Part shown: piece by piece, positions 1 to 11,475 of the stretch
Layout: each line of letters begins with the position of its first letter
Position numbering within the stretch: the stretch's first letter is position 1
From: Apoda limacodes
Lineage: Eukaryota > Arthropoda > Insecta > Lepidoptera > Limacodidae
Assembly: GCA_946406115.1 (NCBI GenBank)
Contig: OX291555.1
Location: 10,930,001-10,994,000, forward strand
Reading direction: 5' to 3'
DNA: 64,000 nucleotides
The notes under the pieces: model-generated
What the model saw: the letters and a program-made list of their open reading frames with translations, nothing else
What the model was told of the DNA's origin: nothing
The model's database searches: none
Made by a program: the position numbers and the translations under genes

Positions 1-2040
1 AATAAGTTTATTGTAAAAGTTTCGTATACATCCACTTAAATAGTCTAAGATATGAGTGTATTCGTAACACGTTTAATTTCTGCAGTATTACCAAATAGTC
101 CTATTTCTTAAATAAATACACTCTTCCTTGTACCTACATCTTGCTTAAACATATTGGCAAATTTTTTGCAGATTTTAATTAAATATATTCAAGATCACCA
201 TTTCCGAGAAGCTACCGTCCACAAACAAATACAAGGATTTATTAATACGTTTGTACAGTGTGTTATAACCTATTCAATATTTATGAGGAATTTTATAGAA
301 AAAAAATGTTTTCCGTCAGACATCTTTATTTATATCTTAACAATCAGATGATTCGTAAGTTTTTGTTACGACTGTTACAATCGGAATTTACGTTTTAACG
401 CGTCTATTAGCGTCTTTATTTGTACAAATAATATTTGGTATTTTATTTATTTAACTAGCTAGTTGGCTGTATCTTCACTAGCATGGAAAGATGTTATATC
501 TTATTATGTCTTCTAAAATAGTGTTGTCTAATTTCCAATAATTATTAACCATGCATTTGCATGCATGTATTCATATATTTTTGTTTAAATATTTTTGAAG
601 TGAAAACTTCTTTAGCGGCGTTGTGCACTTTTTTTGGTACGGGTAAAAAATAGTAAACTTGCGTCAGGTCACGTGTCCTGATCGAAAATTCATAGAAAAT
701 ACGTAAGACGAAACTCGCGTCAGATTTATTTACATTAGGTTAGTTTTTGTGATGGGTAAAAAATTATAAACTCGCATCAGACTGATCGTCAGACGGAAAC
801 CATAAAGCCACGCAATATTTTTAGTATTTGGGGATTATAAGTAGTAGTAAGGTTGGATATGGGATTTTAATTGTATGACAGATTGAGATTTCAGATATAC
901 TACGTCAAAAAAGTAAATAAACAAAAAGTATTATTTATAATAATGAAAGTGCGGATTACGGAGAAAATATATAAACAACATCTTTATTTATTATGTTAGG
1001 TTGTGTCAAAGAAAATAGTCGAAAGTTAGTGGAGTAAGAGACGTGTGTTAGGATAGAGAGCCAGTTTCATAGAAGTAGTGGCGTAGTAATATATTACGTT
1101 TAGGTTTAATGTAGCTTATTACATTATTGAGAAATATAGGTAGGATATTGGTCAAAAATAAACAATTGGTCAAGACATGTCTTGTGACATATTTGAGTGC
1201 TAAGCGCGAATTGTGTGTTAAGGACATTGGTCCTGTACAATTAAATATGACGTATGAGTTGTATTGTAACATATGTGCATGTTAAGCGCAAATCGTGTGT
1301 AAAGGTCCGGTCCCGGAGTGCAACCCGTTTTTTTTTTAAATTGGCAAGTTATTGAATATGCAAAAATATAACCTAGTCATAAATAACAAACTTATTTTAT
1401 TTCGGAGCAGGAAATAATTTAGCTCCAATTTTGGCCAAAACGATTTTATACTTAGAGACATTTTATATTCCTAGTAAATTATTTTTATTTCTATCTTTCT
1501 TTCTATTGGTTTATTATTCAATCGGTACATTAATAAAAGCAGATATAACAGACACATAGATGCCTTTTTTTAAGCCTAGTAAAAACTAAGCTGAAAATCG
1601 CACAAAATTTATACCTACTGAATGATGAAAAACAACACACACAAACAAAACGCAAATCGGTAGACTTCATACCATTGTAGGGCAGGCACGTTTTATGACG
1701 ACGTTTTCCTTCACTATACTGAAAATAAACAGTTAATAAACCGACAAGAATACAGTTCACAAGACATTTAACCTTATTCTTCGTACTATATAACTTTTTA
1801 TAGTACTTTTCGATGTATGTCATATTTTTAGTACTGATGATGCTAAGGGAAGGTAAGTATTACATTTGTACTACGTAACTGTTTGTCTAGCGACTGTATT
1901 TTATGACACACAATAAAACAATTCTGAATAAATATTTTTTTAAATATTATTTTGTAACTTCTGGTTTTGTTAAATTAGCAAGTGTTTAATTGACTTTCAA
2001 AATATTATCCCATAAAGTGACTCCTATTGCACCGCTTTTA
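1..2040. other. AT-rich intergenic stretch with small tandem repeats
   Basis: No convincing gene. The motif AAACTYGCGTCAG or a close variant recurs near 656, 711 and 771. A diverged 82-base tandem pair covers 1187-1316. Short open frames here have no recognisable features. Confidence 0.5.
1187..1316 (+). repeat. diverged tandem duplication, period 82
   Basis: ACATATTTGAGTGCTAAGCGC from 1187 recurs as ACATATGTGCATGTTAAGCGC from 1269, followed in each case by a related tail (GTGTGTTAAGGAC and GTGTGTAAAGGTC). Confidence 0.55.
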
Positions 2041-2089
2041 GGTAAATAATGCAGCTTGTTAAACACACATGTTGTTTTTCTTACCGTAG

Positions 2090-2193
2090 CTGCCAAAATC
2101 TGCACCAAATCATACCTAGGCAGCCAATGCGTTTACTTCAATGACAGTGTATGTTTAAGAGAACGATCGCAGTGCGCGGAAAAACAGATCTAG
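2090..2193 (+). CDS. possible terminal exon of an unknown cysteine-rich protein
   Basis: After a T-rich tract and CGTAG at 2075-2089, one frame reads about 34 residues with four cysteines (C-x8-C-x7-C-x6-C) and a mixed, protein-like composition, ending in TAG at 2191-2193. An AATAAA lies about 70 bases downstream. This arrangement suits a last coding exon of a small secreted protein whose upstream exons lie to the left, but the open frame is only about 50 codons in total and could be chance or a pseudogene fragment. I do not recognise the family. Confidence 0.25.
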
Positions 2194-2262
2194 AAATCTT
2201 GCCTCTACGGATAACCAACTAAGCTTACTTTCATCATAATGTACTATTATCAGTCCAGTGAT

Positions 2263-2268
2263 AATAAA
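2263..2268 (+). terminator. AATAAA polyadenylation signal candidate
   Basis: AATAAA about 70 bases after the stop of the possible exon at 2090-2193. Such hexamers are common in AT-rich DNA, so this is meaningful only if that exon is real. Confidence 0.2.
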
Positions 2269-2299
2269 ATAACATTCAGCTCTAGGTATATCAGAAATT

Positions 2300-4600
2300 T
2301 TGTCACCATTTTTATCTTAGACATGCAAATTTATTTATTTTTGTTTTTCTTCTAAAATATTTAATTTAATTTTGGAAAAAACAAGAATAGAAGTTGAAAT
2401 ACACAAAATCTATTAATCTTTTAGGTTATCATAATAAAGAAATAAACGTTGACAATAATTTAAATGCTTTGCTTTGATTGTGAAAAACTCAATAAATATA
2501 CATAAAATGAAAAGATAGTATCGTGGAATTTCGTAAATGACCTACAGGTGCAAAATGAACCACTAAAACCAGAACAAAAACGAATCTATTAATAAAAATA
2601 AATGCCACAGACATAAATTATTAATAACCCTTCGATTATTCTTAGTAACCTTACCAAATAGAATATTTAAAAATTATCAATTCCTATGACCCAGACCTTA
2701 CACTAAAAAGCATAAAAAACAATAACCTGTGATTTTACAACCAAGCCAATCGATTAAACAAATAAAATATACAGTTATTAGCATTTTAGGCTTCGTAACT
2801 GCATATTTTATTTCATATAACTGTTATATCGATAAGTTTATCGACAGCAGCAAGCACTAATGTTGTGTAACTCCAAAGGCAAACAGGATCGGCTCATCGC
2901 GGTTTCCATTTTATTTAAAACTTGTTTTAAGGAATTCATTTACATTAATGTTTAAATATAGCTTTATTTTCAAAAAGTTGCCTGTGTAGATTTTATTTTA
3001 CCTTTATTAAAAAAGATTGTTAGTAATATAAAAAAAAATTCTTTAAAATAGGTATCAATCTATATAAATTTTATTTAATAATAAAATAAAAAAAATTAAG
3101 GTAATTCAAATTCAAAACTTATCGACGAAACACAGAAAAATTAAAAACAAAATTAGGTTCTAACATACGCAATATCCAGACAAATACATATTAACTGTAA
3201 GTACGTAGGTCTTTGTATCTAAAACGCTTTATATTATTTGATTAATTGCCTATGAATAATAGGTTTTTAAAAATATAACATCCTAATAGTTCTATTACAT
3301 TTATAATGTATTTATAAACAAATATATTTAGTATAAAAAAACAGTAAAAAGACTTGATCATCTTTATTTTGTCAACCGAAAAAAATTGCTAGGAAATATA
3401 CACTGACTACGTGTCAAGTTGGGTTGCAGGTGCAGGTCATGGCCTTTTTTTATTATAATAAAAAAGATTTCTTTATAAAACCATAATATCATGTATGTAA
3501 AAGGACAATAAATCTAAGTAAGTACTTATAATAGTGAAGCATCATTTCAAAGCACTACCAACATTATTTACCCTAAACGTAGTATTATATTCTCTTTGTA
3601 CCCTAAGGTATTACGTAAGTCACAACAAAGTAACTGACAAATTATACGTAGGTACCTACTTAAATTGCAATACTTTTATAATTTCGTATGCTATCCACGT
3701 AGTAATGATTTAATCCGTTGTTTTACTTTTATAATATACCACGGTATTACCATGTTTTAGGTATTTTTTTTCGTTTATTTGTCGAAACTCATGTGAAGTC
3801 AACATCATCAAAATATCAGCAGGCATAAACATTGCAGGAGGATCAGATGTCGGTTCTGACCCGCTTGCATTCCTCGTCCTTGGCCCCTACCTAAATCTAC
3901 AGTATGGGTCTACCATTAAACATAGAGGCCGAGACAGCGCATTTTCTAGTCAGATATAAAAAATCCGAATCAAAGTGTGTCACAAACGAAGTGAAACTGT
4001 GATATCTTGTCTAAGAGAAAGGCCAATTATGTGAGCCTATTGCGCAGTCCATAGGACAGATTACAGAAGTAAAAGGAGAAAGAAGACCGCGTAAGGAGTG
4101 TTGCTCTATGGGTACAGAAAATCATTGGTGCAGGGTGTATTATATCCGTTTTTACAGTCACTAATGTACAACCTTCGTTCCTTTTTATTTAAAAGTTTAA
4201 AGAGCTCAATTTTTTTAATGCTCTGGTTCTTTACAAACTTTTGCGCGCGACTTGCCCACACGGAATTCGGTCATAAAAATATTCTCCGTCCTTTTATCGA
4301 TCTTTATGCCAAAAAGCAAATCGCCCCGCTTATCCGTTGTGACGTGAAAGGCCCTATGGTATCAAAATGTAGGTACTTCCGTTGAAACAAAATATGTCAT
4401 TTTCCGTCCCGTCAGCTAATCCTGTACAAAAAATACGGTCAATAGAGTTCTCCATTACGACGCTAAGCACTAACATAGAAACTTTATTGAATTATGGATT
4501 TTGTCACGTATAGCAACTCCGACCATAGTTCTGACCAATGCCCGCTGAGCAACTTTGAGCTTATTTACCGTAAGGCATCATTGGCAACATAAGTTATACT
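2300..4600. other. AT-rich intergenic stretch, no gene seen
   Basis: Mostly low-complexity A/T sequence. A less AT-rich block at about 3810-4380 has no recognisable protein signature, and the 95-codon open frame inside it (4098-4385) has none either. It may be an old repeat. Confidence 0.4.
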
Positions 4601-4602
4601 TC

Positions 4603-4923
4603 TTTTTAACCGACTTCAAAAAAGGAGAAGGTTCTTAATTCGGTTGTATTTTCTTAAGCATATATGAGCAAAAAATAAGATTTTTTTTATATTTGTATAT
4701 GAGTAAGCCCGTTAAATAATATGAAAATAATACGCTGGTAGTATGTAGCTTGACAACTCAGTAGGTTGAATCGTTTTATTTCTCGCAGATGGTGAGGGTT
4801 GTCAATTCTGATTTTTTTTTTCAATTTTATCTGTCAAATAGAAAACCTTCTTGGACAAACCCTTAACAATCTATGGTTATTGCGCACAAAATAAACTGAC
4901 ATTCTTCTTTAAGTCGGTTAAAC
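4603..4923. repeat. dispersed element with 'accgacttc' inverted ends
   Basis: Begins TTTTTAACCGACTTCAAAAA and ends CTTTAAGTCGGTTAAA, so the ends are inverted repeats of each other. Related ends recur at about 5293, 6018, 27206 and 63945. About 320 bases long with no coding capacity; probably a non-autonomous transposon. Confidence 0.6.
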
Positions 4924-5292
4924 ATATGCGCATGCGCATAATACTTTAATTAGTCGACCTGTAATAATTATAAGTAAGCGATACTTTCAATATGCCGATG
5001 AAGGTGAAAGTAGTTTAGGAAATACAGGCTGTTAAATTTTTAATGCACGTATGTAAGAAAAAGATACCTATATGGAGCTATGATATTTCGGCAGGAATTT
5101 TTTGTGTTTGATAATTAAAAAAAACATCATAACAGATATGAAAGCAGCAAGAAATAAGCATATGACAACTGTAATCACTAAAACAACCTCTTTATAATTT
5201 TTACAACATTATGAAGGCATTATTAAGTGAATAATGGTATAATGTCATTGATTTATAAATAAAGATATGGCTAAGCGCATGGTGACATAATT

Positions 5293-6036
5293 GTTTTTTA
5301 ACCGACTTCAAAAAAAAAGGAGGTAGGTACTCAGTATGACCCCTATGTTTGTTTGTATGTATGTATATATGTTTGTGCGCGTTTGACTGAACCGATTTCG
5401 ATGCGGTAAAAAAAGTATTTGTTACATTCTGGAATAGGTTTTTGGTATACAACAAATGGATTCTCATGGTCCCATGGTCATCAGGTCAGAATATAATGAC
5501 GGGATCCTGGAGAAATTAAGGAAACTCTTCAAATTTTTTTTGAACACTTGAAGCGATTTCGGTTTTTTTTTTTTATACCACTAAGGTGGCAAACAATCAT
5601 GCGGTCCGCCTGATGGTAAGCGGTCACCGCAGCGTATGGACACTTGCAATACCTAGGGCGTCACTCGCGCGTTGCCGACCCTTCAAAAATATAATAATCT
5701 TTCTTGAAGAACCCCATACTATAGTCCTTAGAGAAAACCTCGGCAGGGCGCTCATTTCCACAACCTAAGCGTTCGCGGGACGAAGTTTCTCAAAAACCAC
5801 ACTGTACTTGACCATTTAGGTTCCAAGGTGTGAGGATAAATTCTCTACCGATAGCGATGGTATAAAGTAGCCGTGAGCATCATCTCGAACAATCCCTCAG
5901 GACACATCCCATTAAACAAGCGGTAGAACACACGCAGGGAGGATACGGCTTGTGAAAACCGCATCAAAATCGGTTCAGCCACATACAAACATACGGTTCA
6001 GACTTAGAACTTCCTTTTTTGAAGTCGGTTAAAAAG
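5293..6036. repeat. second 'accgacttc' element, interrupted by a LINE tail
   Basis: Starts TTTTTTAACCGACTTCAAAA and ends TTGAAGTCGGTTAAAAAGG. The interior at about 5562-5942 is a minus-strand LINE 3' fragment; the flanks before and after (cgatttcgg and aaatcggttcag) belong to the host repeat. Nested insertion. Confidence 0.6.
5562..5942 (-). mobile_element. 5'-truncated LINE 3' end, same family as 11.5-13.57 kb
   Basis: A poly-T run, then ATACCACTAAGGTGGCAAAC and sequence matching the reverse complement of about 13170-13560. It covers the C-terminal ~110 codons of the reverse-transcriptase frame plus the short 3' tail, with frame-breaking changes. The break at 5942 marks 5' truncation. Confidence 0.75.
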
Positions 6037-6039
6037 GAC

Positions 6040-9000
6040 ATAGGATACTTTATATCTTAATTAAGAGTTCGAGCGAAATTAGATTTTGCCACGGGAAATT
6101 CCGGTTGGTACTTTTATTTAACATCTAAATGTTGTGTGAATGTTATTTGGTTAAGGGTAGCTGGGAAAATAGCAAATTACACAAAACAATAGGGGTTTTA
6201 ATATGAAATTGCCGTTTTAACGCTCTGGTCACTTGAAATAAAAAAAACCCGCAAGGTGTCAGATTTCTGAGTAAAACTGTTTTCGGGCAAAAACTATTCT
6301 AATTTAAAAAAACACATGACATTTTGACATAGGCTGAAAATGATCGATACGAAACTACACATATAAAAGAAAAATTTACATTTTGTTCCACATTTTAATA
6401 ACACCATGTATGAAGCGACATTTTTAAATAAACCTACAATGGTTTATTCCGGCTTCTGTGATGTAACATGTCTCAGTATTCGGACGTCACTATTGGCTTA
6501 AAATAACAGGTTGTCTGATAACCTGTCTTAGTTTGAACATGTTGAAGTTTTTGATACACAGACGGATAAAAATGATACTGCCAATTTTGTTCTGGCTTCT
6601 TTATTTTTTTTTTTTAATAAAATCGTTGGTGTGATCTGTTTTTGGCAGAAGTTGTTGGATTAGGAACATGCTGATATAGAAGTGTTTTGCCAAAAACCTG
6701 TTAAAAATTATGCATGGTATGACTCGTCTTATAAATGGCTAATTGCGAGGAACTAACAATTCGCAATGATATAAATACTAGTTTCAAGTATACGTGACAA
6801 CCCAAGCCGCCTTGAGCGTTGGGCGCTATATGGGCTGAGACTCCTTCAGAGTCTCGCCCCAAAAGTCCGGTGAAGCAGCAGTAATGGCTGCATCAGCCAA
6901 AACCTTAGTCCGTTCACATTATAAAAATAAATTTAAAAAAATATGTGACTTCAAGAAATTTGGAATCGCGCCAAAATATTTATGGTATAATGGTATAATG
7001 CCAAGAAATAAGCACACGATTCAAAGAACAGTGACACTGGAAGACGACTACATAGCAGCCAACGGACTATAAATTATTCATGAATGAATGATAGTCACAG
7101 GCTGCATCCATTAAGCTGCATCCATTTTTTTATAATTCTTGACAAAACCGGCGTGCTTTCTTTCTTTTGAGATTTCTTGCTCATGAGGCTCGATTTCAAA
7201 TTTTCCTTTTCCTACCTCTAATTAAAAAAAATGCATGTGATGTTTAGATATGTATTGTATATGCATTTTGTGTGTAGGTACCTGCAAGTTTTCAAACTGA
7301 AAATCCACACTTACCTAACATTTTCATACTTTTTCACATTATATTAGACTGCGGTTCACAGAAAGCATAACGCGTGCTACAGTTATTCTAAAAAATAATT
7401 GATTGATGGCTACAGTTTACGTGATTTGTAATCGCAAACTCTACTATTTCGAATAATTTTAAATACCTAATTGTAATTGCGTCATTTGTTGTCTCTTATA
7501 AATTGTAAATAACAAAAATCATATTAGGTAAACGAAGATAAGATATACTAGATATTTTTTAGCTTCTGCAAAACCAAAAAATACGAAACCATAACCTTCT
7601 TAAACGATAATCGGATAAATGAATCATATGACCCTTTTGTAAAAAATTCCTCACCGCCATTTTTGGTTGTGATAACTAGTTCCCGCGTTTTGCCTCCTCT
7701 GGTCACCCACGCAGCGGCTGCAGCGTTATATCATCACTTTCGTTGGACGACCTTGCGCCTACGTGGCGCTTGCGTGAAACCCTAACTTAGCGAGCTGGCT
7801 CTAAACGGTAAAACGTTTTTATTCTGACTGAGATCGATTCAGACTCGTGAACTTAAGGACTAATGAACATGCAACAGTTATAAATAAATGTGAGTTTCAG
7901 CTTTGACAAATGACTGGAGTTTACTCTTTAAGTGCGATTGTCTTAGATGCTGGATATCATCTAAGACCGGAGCCCAAACTCGGTGGGGTTGCGTCCTTCC
8001 GTTACATAGTTCCTGTGGCTATCTTAAGGCATCATCAACAGGCCCTTGAAAACATAAGTACCTATAGCCACCTGCCGGCTTCATTGTTAGACTGGTACGT
8101 CAGTGTACTATATTATTGCATTGTCACACAAGTTTTATATTTATACTAAAATCTACTAAGAATCTACTAACATTGTAAAAATCAGCTTCATTATACACCG
8201 GGAAGTGAGTGAAATCTTGCACCATATTCACTATTATACGCATCAAATTGTCGTACCGGAGACTATAAATTAAAATCGATTATTGACAAGTAAACTCGAA
8301 AAATAGGCTATCTATGATTTTGTTTTTAGATTTTTCTTAAGTAAAATGGGAACTACTTATATTTTATATAAGGATTTTTATTAGAATAAGTTTTTGCTCT
8401 CTTTTGGTCATATAACAAATAAAAAATTATACAAAATGATAAGTACAATTTTGGGTCAAGAAACTATTCATAAAGTGAAAAGTTAAGTCCGTGTATATGT
8501 ATGTCATTTGGCTTAACACATATAAGACCGATGGTCAAACGAACAGTAGAACTCTTTCCAGATAAGGTTAAACAAGCAGGATCACTCCCACCCAACTGAT
8601 GGCTACCCAGTTATTGGATGGGAGTCAAAGCAGTCAAAAATCGAATATTATTATGTTAGACAAAAATAACTCCACTTAATTTATATCCAAAGCAACGCGT
8701 AAGTAACGCATTTCATTAGTGGACCGTCCCCTTTTAGACCAATAAATTTAACACGAACATTATGTAAAAATGTTGCCATGTCTTAAAACATTAGCTATTA
8801 GCTAAGTAATGTGTGGTATTATTGCACAATGGTTAAGTTCGGTGAATCGCCGATCAAACAGACAAACAAACCCGTCCTTCATCAGTCATCACCGCTGTGC
8901 GAATCACAAATATTACAATGTCACCATAGTACGCATAATACATTCAAAGGTTTAATAGAATATGTAAGATAATTATTTGGACATTAATTTGTTAGGCTAA

Positions 9001-9350
9001 GTAGTAAAACATACACGGACAAGTTTGCATATAATCAAAAACAGAGATGTGAAAAGAAAATAATAGACTTTGCTTTTTCGGATCACACTACTCAGAATTC
9101 GAAATTTCCTATAAAAAATCCAGAAGCATTAAACATTATCGAATACCAAAACGGAAACATTAATAAAATTAAATCATATCTTCGAAGTCTCTCTAAATGT
9201 AGCCATCCGATGATACGTATGATAAATTAATTCATTATTCTCAAATGCTATTTAATCTTTATTAAATCAATCTATACTGTGACTATTTATTTGAAAAAAA
9301 GACTCTGGATTTCTTGTGGTAATAAAACTTGTAGTAGGAACCAAATAACA
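6040..9350. other. intergenic, no gene recognised
   Basis: Mostly AT-rich. GC-richer patches at 6790-6900 (two short hairpins: GGGCTGAGACTC with GAGTCTCGCCC at 6832-6859, and TGGCTG-CAT-CAGCCA at 6884-6898), 7660-7800 and 7905-8100 are probably old repeats. The 79-codon frame at 7910-8149 shows no family features. Confidence 0.4.
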
Positions 9351-9359
9351 ATTAGGGCG

Positions 9360-10080
9360 CTATAGATTTAAGCCAAAAAAAGTTAATAAGGAAACTTTGA
9401 AATTATACTTAAATTATATCAGATTATGGCTTACCATACCCACAGAAGACAGATTTTAAATTTAATTCAATCATATTTACATGGTCGTAGTAAACAATAG
9501 ATTACCAGTATGTTTAAAAGTATAAAAAAGTTAAATATTTATCATGCCCTAAAACAGTCTCATGCAGTGTACCCCAGGGCAGTGTACTAGAACCATTATT
9601 ATTCTTATTATACATATACGACTTCCCCAAAACAGTTGATAATAGCACAATAGTACAAAACCAAAACAATATAAATTATCAGGTAAATATTAAAAAAGCA
9701 CTGGCAGAAGTAGTAACAACAATAACAATAATAATTAAATAATAAATATATTAAATCAATGATGATGCATTTTTACCAACGTCTAAACCAACTCGATATT
9801 GAAATAATCTATGAGGATATCACTCTTGATTAATAGTCAGTTGAAGCCTAAAACAGAAGAAATATATAAAAAACTAAGCCATTATAAAAGTTAGCCTGGA
9901 TGCAGTTCTCGCATCTTACCATGGTTCTGTAGTATTAAGATATGAAGTTATTTGCTGGAACCAATTCAACTGAAATGGAATCAGTATTTAAAACCCAAAA
10001 ACGATGCCCTAGACTAAGACCGAGACGAAGTCGAGACCTTACCATAGACACGAGTTTGTAAATACCAATTCCGCACGAAT
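9360..10080 (+). pseudogene. decayed Jockey/CR1-like reverse transcriptase relic
   Basis: Pieces of a LINE reverse transcriptase lie in order but in different frames. A segment at 9475-9490 reads like SYLHGR; at about 9551-9655 a clean stretch includes SVPQGSVL-PLLFLLYI-DFPK, the conserved block before the catalytic Asp pair; at about 9905-10010 TAYH-like and RYEVI-W-NSTEMESVFKTQKRC segments match the C-terminal region. Stops and frameshifts abound, and the YADD segment is not intact. It is a different lineage from the 11.5-kb element. Confidence 0.7.
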
Positions 10081-10089
10081 ATCATACAA

Positions 10090-11390
10090 TGTTTTTCAAC
10101 ACATTTGCGCGAAAACAGTATAATTTAAAGGTAATGAAATAAACTTTTTCATTCGACTGCTTTAATAGCAAATGAAAAATTACACAGATAGGTCATTACT
10201 TTTGGAAATTAATAGCAAAATTTGAACAATTATTGGAATTCAGTGAAACTTGCTGCTTTGGAAGCATAACTGACTTTCTGACTTTTTTAATTTCACATTT
10301 ATTATGTTGAACGGGAGAATGAGACGTAAATTTTTTAATTCTATTTTCCGCTACTTACGTTTCTTTAAACACAGCGAAAATTTGTCTAGAAACTCGTATA
10401 GTCAATTAAGATTATTTTTTTATTGCAAATAATAAAAAAGGTGGTTTTCTTCAAATAGCTTACCGTCGATCGGGCAGTCATGGTGGCAATATAAGGTTTG
10501 ATAGTATATAAGTTTCCATAGAAAACAAACAATTTTATGAGTATATATTTATGAAAAAAAAAACATCTTTTGGTAAAACTCGTTTCCATCGCCATTGTAA
10601 ATTGTTTTAATTGTTATTGTGATTGTTTTTATGTCATTGTTGTCTTATCACCCGGTAATAATTACGAAATATATTTACTGAAATGTGATAATAGTACTTT
10701 TTATTTTCTGGCAGTCAATAGTAAAAATTTGAGTACCTATACAACACGAAAAAATCATCTCGGTTCTTTGTAACCCTCGCTTCGCTCAGGATTCTACTCT
10801 TACATCCTTCGCTGCTCTCGGGATCCAACTTAGTCTCTCGAATTAAATTCTTTTTTTCACTTGTATGTATTCACTTGTTGAATAATCTTCTATTACTTGT
10901 ACCTTCTAAAATGACTTTTATTTATCTTCTTTAACGATGTTTTCCATAAAAAATCTGCTACAAACTAGGATTTGAAAATTCCAGACTGTTCCTCAGTGAA
11001 TCCACAAGTTATACGGCAAACGTGGGCCTATAATTTGCTAGGATTAGCACACCAGCAGTCGTAGCCAGCATTAGACACCTAACTATTAGCGCGACGGGTT
11101 TCAAATCTAATTTGAATTGAATACAATGCATAATTTGCTGACAGTCGCATTGTTTTCATTTTCACAGTTACACCCTGTTTAAAAACATTAATTTATAATA
11201 ATAATAATAATAAATTTATTCATTATTAATTAATATACAGTCAGTAACCGCCTTTTACAAATCCGACAACAGTCATGGCGCTGCGACAAAATGTACGCCT
11301 AGCTGAACAACAGGCTAGCCATATGTGACGACATAGAGTACGCTGCCCCCCCCGTCTTACGATTACTCTGTCTTAAGGCGTTCTATGGCC
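10090..11390. other. intergenic, no gene recognised
   Basis: AT-rich, with a short ATA microsatellite near 11197-11212. A C-run at 11346-11354 sits just before the repeat that borders the LINE. Short open frames on both strands at 10386-10773 lack features. Confidence 0.4.
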
Positions 11391-11396
11391 GACTGT

Positions 11397-11475
11397 AAAA
11401 AACGCTTCAACCACTGGACGGATCGGGATGAAAACTTGGCACACATATAATTTTGGTCTTGGAATTCGAGGCGTC
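11397..11475 (+). repeat. fragment of a Helitron-like dispersed repeat
   Basis: Contains CCACTGGACGGATCGGGATG and TTGGCACACATATA, closely matching 13680-13720 on the other side of the LINE. This block is typical of short non-autonomous elements spread through lepidopteran DNA. Confidence 0.5.

Noticed and set aside
7910..8149. 79-codon plus-strand frame as a gene
   Set aside because: No family signature or splice support; sits in a repeat-like GC-richer patch.
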